In this document: positions 44,851-54,101 of the stretch, in pieces
Layout of the letters: each line of letters begins with the position of its first letter
How positions within the stretch are numbered: position 1 is the first letter of the stretch
DNA from: Streptomyces sp. NBC_01381
GTDB taxonomy: Bacteria > Actinomycetota > Actinomycetes > Streptomycetales > Streptomycetaceae
Reading direction: 5' to 3'
Assembly (NCBI RefSeq): GCF_026340305.1
Contig: NZ_JAPEPI010000001.1
Coordinates: 3,596,001 to 3,660,000, forward strand
DNA length: 64,000 nucleotides
The notes under the pieces: model-generated
What the model saw: the letters and a program-made list of their open reading frames with translations, nothing else
Told to the model about the DNA's origin: nothing
Databases searched by the model: none
Program-made: the position numbers and the translations under genes

Positions 44851-45678
44851 ATGAGATTGTCCCGAATCACGGCAAACATGTCCTCACTCCTCCTCGCCGT
44901 CGCCTTCGCCCTCACCGGGGCCACAGCGGCTCAAGCAGCAGACCAGCAGACCGGCCAACAGGCCGCGGCCACCGGCTATGTGGCACTCGGCGACTCCTAC
45001 TCGTCCGGTGTCGGAGCCGGCGGATACGACAGCGGAAGCGGCGACTGCAAGCGCACTCCACGCGCGTACCCCGCGCTGTGGGCCGCCGCCAACTCACCCT
45101 CCAGCTTCAACTTCACGGCTTGTTCCGGTGCCCGTACGGGTGACGTCGTGGCCAACCAGCTCGGCCCGCTCGGCTCGGGGACGGGCCTCGTCAGCATCTC
45201 CGTCGGGGGCAATGACGCCGGGTTCGCCGACGTCATGACGACCTGTGTGCTCCAGTCCGAGAGCAGCTGCCTCGCGCGCATCGCCACGGCGCGTACGTAC
45301 GTCCAGAACACGCTCCCCGGCAAGCTCGACCAGGTCTACTCGGCGATCAGCGGCAAGGCACCCGCCGCCCAGGTCGTCGTCATGGGCTACCCGCGCTTCT
45401 ACAAGCTCGGCGGCAGCTGCCTCGCCGGTCTCTCCGAGGCGGAGCGCGCCGCCATCAACGACGCCGCGAACCTCCTCAACTCCACGACCGCCAAACGGGC
45501 CGCCGACCACGGCTTCACCTTCGGCGATGTGACCAGCACCTTCACCGGGCACGAGATCTGCTCCGGCGACGCGTGGCTGCACAGCGTGAAGTGGACCAAC
45601 ATCGGCGAGTCCTACCACCCCACGTCCGCCGGTCAGAGCGGCGGCTACCTTCCCGTGTTCAGGGCCGCGGCCTCCTAA
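44851..45678 (+). CDS. Secreted SGNH/GDSL lipase-esterase
   Basis: ATG 44851 with GGGAGG at 44841-44846; 275 residues. A signal peptide ends near AQA (about 29). SGNH blocks are ALGDSYSSG (Ser49), TACSGARTGD, SVGGNDAG (Asn121) and ESYHPT (His256). Glu, not Asp, is three residues before the His, so the site may act as a dyad. Six or so cysteines would form disulfides, as in the S. coelicolor and S. rimosus lipases. It is exported and acts on lipids or esters. Confidence 0.92.
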   Translation: MRLSRITANMSSLLLAVAFALTGATAAQAADQQTGQQAAATGYVALGDSYSSGVGAGGYDSGSGDCKRTPRAYPALWAAANSPSSFNFTACSGARTGDVVANQLGPLGSGTGLVSISVGGNDAGFADVMTTCVLQSESSCLARIATARTYVQNTLPGKLDQVYSAISGKAPAAQVVVMGYPRFYKLGGSCLAGLSEAERAAINDAANLLNSTTAKRAADHGFTFGDVTSTFTGHEICSGDAWLHSVKWTNIGESYHPTSAGQSGGYLPVFRAAAS

Positions 45679-45719
45679 CGGGCCGAGTTCGACGCGCAGT
45701 TCGACGCCTGCTTTGACGT

Positions 45720-47408
45720 CTAGTGCGCCGTGTAGGGGGAGACTCCGTCCGTCGGGGTCTCCTTCTCACACGTCACCGAGTACGCGACGGAATTGGAGGT
45801 CGCCCCCACCGGGCTGCGCACCTCCACACTGATCTCGTTCTGATGCGTCTCGCCGGGCTCGACGTCCACGGTCTCCGTGTGATGCACCTGCTTGCTCTTG
45901 CCCCCGCCGGACGCGAACGTGAGCGTCTTCCAGCCGGGATCGCTCGGCTCGCCGGACTTCGTGACCCAGCGGTAGTCGACGGAGGCCGGAACCCGGCCCA
46001 CCGTGAACGTCGCCGTGAAGGACGGTGCCTGACCGGCCGGCACCGGGCAGGCCCCGCTGTACTCCGTGCGCACCCCGGAGACGGTCACCTTGACGGACTG
46101 CGGCGGGCGCGTGGTCGTGCCGCCGTTGCCGCCGCCGTTCGTGGAGCCGCCGGTCGAGCCGTTGCCGGTCGAACCGCCGTCACTGCCGCCGCCGTTCGTC
46201 GAGCCGCCGTCGGAACCCGCTGTCGTACTGCTGCCGCCGTTCTGGCCACCGTTCTTGCCGCCGCCGGAACCACTGCCGCCGCTTCCGCCGGTGTCACCGC
46301 CGCCGTTGCCTCCGCCGGTGGAGCCGCCGCTGCTTCCGCCGCCCCCGTCGTCCCGGTTGACGAGGGCGTACGTGAGTCCGCCGAGGGCCAGCGCGAGCGC
46401 CGTCAGGCCGGCCGTGAGGACGAGGACGGAGCGGCGCGAGCGGCTCGGAGCGGTCGTCGTCGTGGTCCCGCCGCCGTAGGTGACCGGTGGCGGCTCGGGC
46501 TGAGGCTGGGGCGGTGGCTGCGGCGCCTGTTGCTGCTGCTGTGAGGTGACCGTGGGCTGGTACGGAACGGCGGGGTCCGCGCGCGGGGTGCCGCCCGCCG
46601 CGACGAGCCGCAGATCGCGCTCGGCGTCGGCAGGGGAGATCCGCTCGGCGGGATCCTTGCGCAACAGCCCTTCGAGTATGGGCGTCAGCGCTCCCGCGTT
46701 GCGCGCCGGCGGCAGCGCCTCGTCCACCACCGCACGCAATGTGCTGAGCGGGGTGTCCTGCCGGAACGGCGAACTGCCCTCGACGGCCGCGTAGAGCAGC
46801 ACGCCGAGGGACCACAGATCGGACTCGGGGCCCGGCCGCTGCCCCAACGCCCGCTCCGGGGCGAGGAATTCGGGCGACCCGATCACTTCCCCCGTCATGG
46901 TGAGGGCCGAACTCCCCTCCACCATGGCGATCCCGAAATCGGTCAGGACGACCCGCCCGTCATTGCCGATCAGTACGTTGCCGGGCTTCACGTCACGGTG
47001 CAGGACCCCCGCCTCGTGCGCGGCACGCAGGGCGGCGAGCACCTCCGCGCCGATGTGCGCGGCTCGCTGCGGAGGCATCGGCCCTTCCGTGTCGAGCACA
47101 TCGGACAGCGAGAGGCCCCGCACGATCTCCATGACGATCCACGGGCGCCCGTCCTGACTCGCCACGTCGTAGACCGTCACCACATTGCGGTGCGGGATAC
47201 GGGCGGCGGCCCAGGCCTCGCGCTCCAGGCGGGCGTACAGCCGGTCGACGTCACTGGCCGGGAGCCCTGCCGGGGCGCGCACCTCCTTGACCGCGACCTC
47301 GCGCCCCAGGACCTCGTCACGGGCGCGCCAGACCGTGCCCATGCCGCCCTCGCCCAAGGGGGCAAGGAGGCGGTAGCGCCCCGCGATCACACGCTCGTCG
47401 TCGGTCAC
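45720..47408 (-). CDS. Transmembrane Ser/Thr protein kinase (PknB type)
   Basis: GTG at 47406-47408, 562 residues. The kinase domain (12-270) has GEGGMGTV, Lys41, HRDVKPGN (Asp139) and DFG (157-159). A Gln/Pro-rich juxtamembrane part precedes the helix (about 327-350). A Gly/Ser/Thr-rich linker of about 85 residues and an extracellular domain (about 440-562) with two Cys residues follow. It is not a PASTA domain; an Ig-like fold is possible. It likely senses an envelope signal. No phosphatase is adjacent. Confidence 0.92.
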   Translation of the reverse strand: MTDDERVIAGRYRLLAPLGEGGMGTVWRARDEVLGREVAVKEVRAPAGLPASDVDRLYARLEREAWAAARIPHRNVVTVYDVASQDGRPWIVMEIVRGLSLSDVLDTEGPMPPQRAAHIGAEVLAALRAAHEAGVLHRDVKPGNVLIGNDGRVVLTDFGIAMVEGSSALTMTGEVIGSPEFLAPERALGQRPGPESDLWSLGVLLYAAVEGSSPFRQDTPLSTLRAVVDEALPPARNAGALTPILEGLLRKDPAERISPADAERDLRLVAAGGTPRADPAVPYQPTVTSQQQQQAPQPPPQPQPEPPPVTYGGGTTTTTAPSRSRRSVLVLTAGLTALALALGGLTYALVNRDDGGGGSSGGSTGGGNGGGDTGGSGGSGSGGGKNGGQNGGSSTTAGSDGGSTNGGGSDGGSTGNGSTGGSTNGGGNGGTTTRPPQSVKVTVSGVRTEYSGACPVPAGQAPSFTATFTVGRVPASVDYRWVTKSGEPSDPGWKTLTFASGGGKSKQVHHTETVDVEPGETHQNEISVEVRSPVGATSNSVAYSVTCEKETPTDGVSPYTAH

Positions 47409-47452
47409 GGGCGTCCCCCATCGGCAGCCGTGCGATTCTCCACAAAACTACC

Positions 47453-48886
47453 TCAACCGAGCGCCGTTGCCGCCCCTTTGAACACCAATCCGCACCCGAG
47501 GGCGACCACGACACAGGCGGAGCCGACGGGCAGGAACCGGTGCGTGGCGCGGTGCAGCGCGCGGGGGCCGCGCAGTCGCCGTCCGGCGGCGGAACCGACC
47601 CGCACCACGAGGAACCCGGCGGCGGTCAGCGTCACGGCGAGCCCCATCCCGTACGCGAGCACAAGGAGCAGCCCGAACCAGGCCTCGCCGAGTGCGGCGG
47701 CGCCGACCAGGACGACCACGGCGGAGGGGCTGGGCACGAGGCCGCCGGCGAAGCCGAGGAAGAGGGCGCCGCGGAGCCGGGGCGGCGCATCGTGACTGTG
47801 CTGATGGCCGTGGCTGTGGCTGTGGCTGTGTTCGTGCCCGTGGTGCTTGCGGCGGTGCCACGCCCGCCGCAGAAGCAGGGCCCCCGCGCCGGTCACCAGG
47901 ACGCCGCTGGCGATGCCGAGCCAGGCGATGACGGAGGGCGCCGCCGCGGAGCCGCCCGCGACGAGCAGCCCGAGGGCCGCCACTCCGAGGGTGTGCGTGA
48001 CGGTCACCGATGCGGCGAGCGGGAGGACGTCCCGCAGGGAGGCGCGGCCGCGGGCGGCGGCGGTCGCGGCCATCAGCGTCTTGCCGTGCCCCGGCGCGAT
48101 GGCGTGCAGGGCGCCGAGCAACAGGGCGATGCCCAGGGCGAGTACGGCAAAGCCGAAGCTGAGGTCGTGCCGGGCGACGAGCCCGGTGAGCGCCTGCGTC
48201 CAGCGGTCGGCGCCGCGGGGCAGCGGGCTCGCGGCGGGGGCCTCGGCGCCGGGCCGCTCGGCGAGGGCGGGGCCGCCGGGGGTGATGCGCAGCGCCGCCG
48301 ATTCGTCGCGCGGCGGCGAGGAGAGGAGCCGCTCCGGGTAGCGGGTGAGCCGCCGCGACACGGACGCCTCCGGCACGTCGGCATCCTGCACCGTCATGCG
48401 ATCCCCCTGGGCGGTGATCTCCCGCCAGCCGGGACCGGGTTGGCCCGCGGCCTCGAACCGGAGGGTGAGCTCGGTGTCCCGGGGGAGCGGGGCACCGAGC
48501 TCACACCGCACGCGCAACGTGCGCAGGCCCGCCTGGCCGTCGCGCGCGGTGGCGCCGGCGCGCGCCACGCTGAGGGGTACGGTCTCGCCGCCGACCCGCA
48601 GCCGACTGCCGCGGGCGGCCTGCCCGCACCGTTCCTCGGCCCAGGCGGCCATGCCGGCCTCCTTGACGCGGGGCATGGCCTGCGCGGCCGGAATCTCGGC
48701 GAGGTCTTCCACGTGGTCGACGGTGAGGCGTCCCGGGGTGGCGACGATCCCGTCGTACCGATTGACGGTGAAGTTGCCCAGTGGGTGCGCCGCGGCCTGC
48801 CCCGCGGGCAACAGGGCGAGCAGGGCCGCGCCGCCGACCACCCCGAGGCCAGTGAGCCGCCGCCACTTCGGCCGAAGCCTCCTCAC
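47453..48886 (-). CDS. NicO/RcnA-like metal transporter with an extracellular N-terminal domain
   Basis: GTG at 48884-48886 (GTGA overlap with the TPR gene) with GGAGGG upstream; 477 residues. A signal peptide and HPLGNFTVNRYDGI open an exported N-terminal domain. Six helices follow from about 240. A long His-rich loop (HHGHEHSHSHSHGHQHSHD) is characteristic of RcnA/NicO nickel-cobalt efflux proteins, and APGHGKTLMAA is the family's metal motif. It should export or move Ni, Co or a similar metal. It is last in the operon. Confidence 0.85.
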   Translation of the reverse strand: MRRLRPKWRRLTGLGVVGGAALLALLPAGQAAAHPLGNFTVNRYDGIVATPGRLTVDHVEDLAEIPAAQAMPRVKEAGMAAWAEERCGQAARGSRLRVGGETVPLSVARAGATARDGQAGLRTLRVRCELGAPLPRDTELTLRFEAAGQPGPGWREITAQGDRMTVQDADVPEASVSRRLTRYPERLLSSPPRDESAALRITPGGPALAERPGAEAPAASPLPRGADRWTQALTGLVARHDLSFGFAVLALGIALLLGALHAIAPGHGKTLMAATAAARGRASLRDVLPLAASVTVTHTLGVAALGLLVAGGSAAAPSVIAWLGIASGVLVTGAGALLLRRAWHRRKHHGHEHSHSHSHGHQHSHDAPPRLRGALFLGFAGGLVPSPSAVVVLVGAAALGEAWFGLLLVLAYGMGLAVTLTAAGFLVVRVGSAAGRRLRGPRALHRATHRFLPVGSACVVVALGCGLVFKGAATALG

Positions 48887-50214
48887 GACCCTCCACCCCC
48901 GGCCAGCTTCCGTGCCTCCCGTGCCCCCGTAGGGGAGAAGCCCGGGTTGAGGTCCAGTGCCCTGGTTGCCCAGCGGCGGCCCGCCGCCGGGGAGTTCGTC
49001 GCCGTCTCGATCGCGGCTCGGTGGTACATGAAGGACGCCTCCCGGAATCCGGTGTCTGTCGCCATGCGGGTGTAGGGAAGGGCCTCGCGGGAGCGGCCGT
49101 TGAGGTGGAGGGTCCAGGCCAGGGCGTCTGCCGTGTGGAGCGTGTGGCGGCGTTTCCACTCCGCCTGCGCCGCCCGCAGGGCATCCCGCCGGTCCCCGTG
49201 GTCCGCCAGAGCGATGGCCGATTCGAGGTCCGCGTTCACGCCGTTGGCCCGCGCGAGCGACACCCCCACGGAGAGCAGCTCGTACTGCCTGCGCGCCTTC
49301 GCCCGCTCGCCCCGCGCCTCGTACAGCTCGCCGAGGGCCAGCAGCGGCCCCGGCAGCGGAGCCTGGGCGACCACCTCCCGCAGCGCCCGTATCGCCCGCC
49401 CCGTCTCGCCACGCCCGGCCCAGGCCCGGGCCCGGCACTCCAGCGCGGGCAGGTAGGAGGCGTCGGCCCGCAGCGCCCTGCCGCACTGGCGCAGCGCCTC
49501 GCCGTACTGGCCCTGGCGCCAGGCCAGTTGGCCCAGAGCCGTGGCGACGTAGGCCACGTCGCCGGGTGCGGAGGCCGTGACCGAGCCGACCGCCCGCGAG
49601 AGCGCCCGGCGGGCCCCCGCGACATCCCCGCGCAGCTCGCGCACGTACGCGTACCGGGTGAAGACGGGAACGCCGGGCCGCCGGGCGTCCGCCTCGTCGG
49701 CGGCCCGCGCGGCCGCGGGGTAGCGGCCGAGCTCGACCAGGGCGTCGATCCGTGAGGCCAACGCCCCCTCGTTGTACGGGTTCACGGCGAGCGCGGAATC
49801 CGCGTGCCGCAGGGCGCCCTTGAAGTCGTGCCGGGCGGCGGCCAGGGCCGCACGCCCGGCCAGGGCGGCGTCGTTGCGGGGCCGGAGCTCCAGGGACCGG
49901 CCGATGGCGCGGTCCGCCTCGCGGTACCGGGAGGAGTCGCCTCGGGTGCGGGCCTGCTCGACGTAGGCGGTGCCCAGCGTCGCCCAGGAGCCGAAGTCCC
50001 TTGGCTGGGCCCGCAGATGGGCCTGCAGCGCCTCCACGCCACGGTCCAGATCACCGCCCCGGAGCCCGTCGAGGGAGGCGCCCGGCGCGGCGATCGAGGA
50101 CGGCTGCCGGTCCCGGCCGTCGTCACCGCCGGCGACGACGGCTCCGCCGGTGATCGCGAGCGTCAGCACGACGGCGGCGACGACGGACCGCCCGGCGGGA
50201 CGTGGCAGAGCCAT
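48883..50214 (-). CDS. Exported tetratricopeptide-repeat protein
   Basis: ATG at 50212-50214, 443 residues. A signal or anchor (residues about 9-28, VVAAVVLTLAITGGAVVAGG) precedes TPR-type helix pairs from about 50 to the end. Examples are GSWATLGTAYVEQA, NDAALAGRAALAAA and EALRQCGRALRADASYLPALECRARA, in parts. It is a probable scaffold on the outer face of the membrane for its operon partners. It is coupled to the metal transporter by GTGA. Confidence 0.87.
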   Translation of the reverse strand: MALPRPAGRSVVAAVVLTLAITGGAVVAGGDDGRDRQPSSIAAPGASLDGLRGGDLDRGVEALQAHLRAQPRDFGSWATLGTAYVEQARTRGDSSRYREADRAIGRSLELRPRNDAALAGRAALAAARHDFKGALRHADSALAVNPYNEGALASRIDALVELGRYPAAARAADEADARRPGVPVFTRYAYVRELRGDVAGARRALSRAVGSVTASAPGDVAYVATALGQLAWRQGQYGEALRQCGRALRADASYLPALECRARAWAGRGETGRAIRALREVVAQAPLPGPLLALGELYEARGERAKARRQYELLSVGVSLARANGVNADLESAIALADHGDRRDALRAAQAEWKRRHTLHTADALAWTLHLNGRSREALPYTRMATDTGFREASFMYHRAAIETATNSPAAGRRWATRALDLNPGFSPTGAREARKLAGGGGS

Positions 50215-50252
50215 GGCAGCAGACCTTTCGTCAGAGGAATGAGCTGGGAGAA

Positions 50253-50289
50253 GGCGCGGCCCGCAGGGGGATGAGATGCGGGCCGCGCC
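50253..50289 (-). terminator. Hairpin between the DUF4331 and TPR genes
   Basis: A perfect 13-base stem (50253-50265 and 50277-50289, core GGCGCGGCCCGCA) has an 11-base loop. It may terminate some transcripts of the DUF4331 gene or protect its mRNA, giving more of the first product than of the later two. Confidence 0.6.
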
Positions 50290-50416
50290 GGCTTGGGAGG
50301 GGACTTGGAAGGGATCTGGAAGGGAATTGCCCCGCGGGGGGCTCTCCCTGCGGGACGGAGACCCCGCCGCCCGCAGAGGGCCCACCCCCGCGGGGCTCAC
50401 CCCCGGGGGAACGGCC

Positions 50417-51976
50417 TCACCCCGAGGTCCCGGGCGCGCCCCGCCTGCGCCACCAGAGGAGCCCGAGGCCCACCAGCAGCACCCCGGCCGTCCCCGCGGC
50501 TCCGGAGGCGATCAGCACGGCGTCGGTCTCGTCACCGCCACCGGCCCCCGAACGCCCGGGCACGGCACCGCCGCTCAGCGCGTCACGTGCCGAGCTGTCA
50601 CCGGAACCGCCGCCCTTGGCCAGCGGCCCACGGGACCCGGACGTGGGCAGTGCCACGTAGGGGAAGGCGCCGCCGAACTTCTGCTCGTTGGCGTCCACCG
50701 CGTCGCCCAAGTCGTTCTTGTTGCCGACGAGTTCGCCCTCGACGGCCTGCAGCTCGATGTCGATGACGTCATCGGCGAGCCGCCGCCCGTTGGGGAACCC
50801 GGCGTTGTCGCCGTCGAGCACACCGAGCCGCTTCGGATCGGCGGCGGGCTTGATCGACGTGTTGAGCCGCAGCGTCTCGGCCGGCCGCACACCCGGCGGC
50901 TGGTTGAGGTCCTTCACGCCGCTCAGGAAGACCGACACGAGGTCGTTGCGCGGCTCCGCCGGAGCCTTCAGGCCGTAGATCTTCTCCAGGACCTTGGGCA
51001 GTTCGGGGTTGGTGACGTACTTGAGGAACTGCTTGTCGTCCCAGGGCGAGGACGCGTTGAACTTGTCCTTGTCCTTCCTCGGTACGACGACCTCGTTCAC
51101 CAGCGGGTTGCCCATCCGCGAGACCTGCGCCCACTTGCCGCTCGCGTTCTTGCGCTGGGTCGTCGACCAGACGCCGACGACGGGCTGCTTCTCCGACTGC
51201 CGGAGCTCCGCGGTCGGCACCTGAAGGGCGATGGTGTTCACGTTGTAGCCCTTGAGCGTGTCCCGCCCGACCTCGGAGAGATTGCCCCCGTACGCCATGT
51301 CGAAGACCCGGAGGTCCGCGAAGAACGGGTCGTCGGCCTGCCCGGCGAACGTCGAACCGCCGCCCTTGATGTCGCGCACGGCCTGGTCGCGCAGCTTCTT
51401 GTAGTTCGGCATCGACGCCTTGCCGACGTGCGAGGGCGCCGCGGGCACGTCGTCGGCGAGCTTCGTCGTCGACGTGACCTTCTGGTCCTTCAGCTTGATC
51501 AGGTCCAGGTCGTAGGTCTGCGTGACGTTCAGATCGGGGTCGTCGAGGCTCGTCACGGGACCGGTGTTGTAGAGGAACGTGTCGCCGCTCTTGGTCTGCG
51601 TGTCGAACGTCCACCGGTACAGCAGATCGCCCTGCGCGTCCCCGTCGCTGTCCACGTGGACGTCGTACTGCGCGTCGTCGGCGAACGGATAGAAGGTGGG
51701 ACCGCCCGCGGGCTCCTCGAAGGGGAGCCAGTTCGCCACGATCGTCGTCGTGTCGGGCCGGTCGGGGCTGACGAACGCGTACACGTCCGTGTTGTCGTAC
51801 TGGGGCTGCCCCGAGATCAGCGGGGCCTCCCGGTGGCTTGCGGCATCGGCCGCTCCCGGTTCGAGTGCGGTCACGCCGGCGGCTGCGAGCCCCCCGGCGA
51901 CCAGCGCGCCACAGACAAGCGCGGCGAGGCCGCGCCTGTTGCGACGCCCCGCACGGCTCCTGGCGATAGCTGTCAT
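50417..51976 (-). CDS. Secreted, membrane-tethered DUF4331 protein
   Basis: ATG at 51974-51976 with AAGGA upstream; 519 residues. A long signal peptide ends near residue 46, just before SHREAPLISGQPQYDNTDVY, the DUF4331 opening. YAFVSPDRPDTTTIVANW and the DNAGFPNGRRLADDVIDIELQ region near residues 400-430 also fit. A Gly/Ser linker and a C-terminal helix with WWRRRG anchor it. Enzyme function is unknown. It is the first gene of the DUF4331, TPR and metal-transporter operon. Confidence 0.9.
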   Translation of the reverse strand: MTAIARSRAGRRNRRGLAALVCGALVAGGLAAAGVTALEPGAADAASHREAPLISGQPQYDNTDVYAFVSPDRPDTTTIVANWLPFEEPAGGPTFYPFADDAQYDVHVDSDGDAQGDLLYRWTFDTQTKSGDTFLYNTGPVTSLDDPDLNVTQTYDLDLIKLKDQKVTSTTKLADDVPAAPSHVGKASMPNYKKLRDQAVRDIKGGGSTFAGQADDPFFADLRVFDMAYGGNLSEVGRDTLKGYNVNTIALQVPTAELRQSEKQPVVGVWSTTQRKNASGKWAQVSRMGNPLVNEVVVPRKDKDKFNASSPWDDKQFLKYVTNPELPKVLEKIYGLKAPAEPRNDLVSVFLSGVKDLNQPPGVRPAETLRLNTSIKPAADPKRLGVLDGDNAGFPNGRRLADDVIDIELQAVEGELVGNKNDLGDAVDANEQKFGGAFPYVALPTSGSRGPLAKGGGSGDSSARDALSGGAVPGRSGAGGGDETDAVLIASGAAGTAGVLLVGLGLLWWRRRGAPGTSG

Positions 51977-52168
51977 CGCGTCCGTCCTTACGTTCCTTCG
52001 CGCGACCCGGCGCGTGGAGCGCGGGAGCCGCCTGACGAACGCCATTCGGGGCGAACGGCCCGGCGGATTGGCCTCTTTCCCAATCCGGTCCCCTCTCTCG
52101 CCCCGAAGACCGGGCGACCGGACAATGAGCCCCGCGCGCAGAAGGGGCCCGGAAAAGGGGGACACCGC
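51977..52168. promoter_or_regulatory. Divergent promoter region of the DUF4331 and sigma-factor operons
   Basis: This 192-base gap separates two operons that face away from each other. Any ECF-type promoter for autoregulation should be here. I could not fix -35 and -10 boxes with confidence. Confidence 0.4.
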
Positions 52169-52723
52169 ATGGACGCCGACGCACTGCTCCCGTTGGTCGC
52201 ACAGGGCGACCAGCAGGCGTTCGAGAAGCTGTACGGCCTGGTGTCCGGGCCGGTGTACGGGATGGTGCGCAGGGTGCTGCGGGATCCGGCGCAGTCCGAG
52301 GAGGTGGTCCAGGAGGTGCTGCTCGAACTGTGGCGCACGGCGGCCCGCTTCGACCCCGCGCGCGGCAGCGCCCTCTCCTGGATCCTCACCCTCGCCCATC
52401 GCAGGGCGGTGGACCGGGTGCGCAGCGCCCGTGCGGCGAGCGACCGCGAACAGCGCGTCGCGGGGCGCGCCGAAGTCCCCGCCTTCGACCACGTGGCCGA
52501 GGAGGTCGAGGGCAGCCTGGAGCGCGAATGGGTGCGCCGCTGCCTGCGGCGCCTGACGGACCTGCAGCGCCAGGCCGTGACGCTCGCCTATTACGACGGC
52601 TATACGTACCGCGAGGTGGCCCGGCGGCTCTCCGTACCGCTCGGCACCGTCAAGACGCGGATGCGGGACGGGCTGCTGCGGCTGCGCGACTGTCTGGGCG
52701 CCGCCACGGGAGACGCGGCATGA
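52169..52723 (+). CDS. ECF-family RNA polymerase sigma factor (SigK-like)
   Basis: ATG 52169 preceded by AAAAGGGGG; 184 residues. Region 2 reads FEKLYGLVSGPVYGMVRRVLRD, in parts, with VVQEVLLELWRTAARFD. Region 4 reads QRQAVTLAYYDGYTYREVARRL and GTVKTRMRDGL. The ECF19/SigK-type pair of sigma and RskA-like anti-sigma follows. It probably directs its own operon and the divergent DUF4331 operon. It overlaps the anti-sigma gene by ATGA. Confidence 0.92.
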   Translation: MDADALLPLVAQGDQQAFEKLYGLVSGPVYGMVRRVLRDPAQSEEVVQEVLLELWRTAARFDPARGSALSWILTLAHRRAVDRVRSARAASDREQRVAGRAEVPAFDHVAEEVEGSLEREWVRRCLRRLTDLQRQAVTLAYYDGYTYREVARRLSVPLGTVKTRMRDGLLRLRDCLGAATGDAA

Positions 52724-53511
52724 GGTGGCCCGGCGGCCTGCGGCGGCCGCCCGGGACACGCACAGCCTGGCTGCCGCGCAGGCCCGTGCACTCCCTGGCC
52801 GTCCCCTACGCCCTGGACGCCCTCGAACCCCGTGAACTGCGCCGCTTCGAGCGGCACCTGGCCCGCTGCGGCCGCTGCCGGGAGGAGACCAGGCAGCTGG
52901 CCGAGGACGCCGTGCGGCTCGCGGGCGCGGCCGCGACCCCGCCGCCGCCCGCCCTGCTCGACCGGGTGATGACCGCCGTACGTACGACGGAGCAGGAGCC
53001 GCGGTCGCAGGCGCCCGTCGCCGCGAGCGCGCCCCCACGTACGCGTGCGCTTCTGGTTCCGCTCGCCGGCGCCGCGCTCGCCCTGGTCGCCTGCGTGGTC
53101 CTCGCGGTCCAGCTCGCCCGGACCGACGACCGGCTCGACCGCGAGCGGGCCGCCGCACGTGAGATCGCCCACGTCCTGGCCGCGCCCGACGCCCGCGCCA
53201 CCGGCGAGCACGACGCACGGGGCCGCGGCATCAACGTCGTGGCGTCGGAGTCCAGGCGGCGCGCCGTGGTGACCGTCGTGGGGCTCGACGGGCCGCCACG
53301 GGGCCGTGTGCACCAACTGTGGCTGGTGCGCCCGGCGTCGGAGCCCCGTTCCCTCGGTGTGCTCGACGGCGAAACGCCCGTGCTCGCCACAGGGCTGAGT
53401 GCTGCCACTTCCTCACTCGCTGTCACCACCGAGCCCGATGGGGGCTCAGATCGGCCCACTTCTGCCCCTCTTGTCCAACTCGCCCTGGAATCAGTTGTAT
53501 TCGGAGAGTAA
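52720..53511 (+). CDS. RskA-like anti-sigma factor
   Basis: ATG 52720, 263 residues. The N-terminal anti-sigma domain has HSLAVPYALDAL and the zinc motif HLARCGRC. One transmembrane helix is at about 107-130, and the outer RskA domain (INVVASESRRRAVVTVVGL, RVHQLWLVRP) follows. It holds the sigma factor at the membrane until an envelope signal leads to proteolysis. Length and order are typical. Confidence 0.92.
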   Translation: MRWPGGLRRPPGTRTAWLPRRPVHSLAVPYALDALEPRELRRFERHLARCGRCREETRQLAEDAVRLAGAAATPPPPALLDRVMTAVRTTEQEPRSQAPVAASAPPRTRALLVPLAGAALALVACVVLAVQLARTDDRLDRERAAAREIAHVLAAPDARATGEHDARGRGINVVASESRRRAVVTVVGLDGPPRGRVHQLWLVRPASEPRSLGVLDGETPVLATGLSAATSSLAVTTEPDGGSDRPTSAPLVQLALESVVFGE

Positions 53512-53627
53512 TCGTCAACCTCCTTGCGCAGAAGGTGAATCCTGCGACCGGGATACACGAGTGTCATGACGGGGCGATAGGGTTAACCTGCCCTGGGCCG
53601 GGTGCCCTCGTACGGGTGGGGAGTGAC

Positions 53628-53897
53628 ATGGAACAGATAACGGTGCGCAGCAGGGCGCGTGTCCCTGCGATCACTTGCGGGAGCAGCGCGACCAGCTCTC
53701 GTCTCGACCGCCATCTCGCGGTGCTGGGCGGCCCTGCCGTTCCGCAGCGCGAGTCGCACGAGGCGACGCTGCTGATGCGTGAGCTGACCTCGCGGGGTTC
53801 GGCGCACGACCGCAGCGCGCGCGGTGCGCGTGTGCGGCGGGTTTCCCTTTTTGCTCCGCTGCGCAGGTTGCGGCGGTCGCTTTTCGGGAGTCGTTGA
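53628..53897 (+). CDS. Small hypothetical protein, 89 aa
   Basis: ATG 53628 with GGGGAG six bases upstream. The 89 residues start MEQITVRSRARVPAITCGSS and end in a basic RRVSLFAPLRRLRRSLFGSR. There is no signal or helix. The pattern of a Ser/Thr-rich N-terminal half and an Arg-rich end suggests nucleic-acid or membrane binding. I recall no known function. Codon use fits the genome. Confidence 0.72.
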   Translation: MEQITVRSRARVPAITCGSSATSSRLDRHLAVLGGPAVPQRESHEATLLMRELTSRGSAHDRSARGARVRRVSLFAPLRRLRRSLFGSR

Positions 53898-53900
53898 CCA

Positions 53901-53970
53901 CGGGGTGGTCGGGGGGCTTTTCCCGCCGCTTCGCGGCGGATCTGTCCCACCCACCCACTCACCCGATCAC
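53901..53970 (+). repeat. Dispersed repeat, family B, copy 1
   Basis: CCCGCCGCTTCGCGGCGGAT forms a CCGCCGC/GCGGCGG-type hairpin (53922-53941), followed by CCCACCCACCCACTCACCCG. The same pair of parts is seen at 61473-61535 and, inverted, at 56886-56932. It lies just after a stop codon, like a terminator. Confidence 0.75.
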
Positions 53971-54101
53971 TCCGCATCCATCACCCAGCACGTCCCTGCG
54001 TAACACCCGTGTCATGCGCACCTGTTGACGCCGCAACGATTCAGTCGCACTGTTGCTGATCGATTGGCCGATACACCCAACCTCACCCCCCGGAGGTGCG
54101 C

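Noticed and set aside
46066..46479. A Pro-rich open frame on the plus strand
   Set aside because: It is the complement of the Gly/Ser/Thr linker of the kinase gene.
54025..54053. TTGACG-N17-CACTGT as a promoter for the M20 gene
   Set aside because: The -35 is good, but the -10 is too far from consensus to claim.
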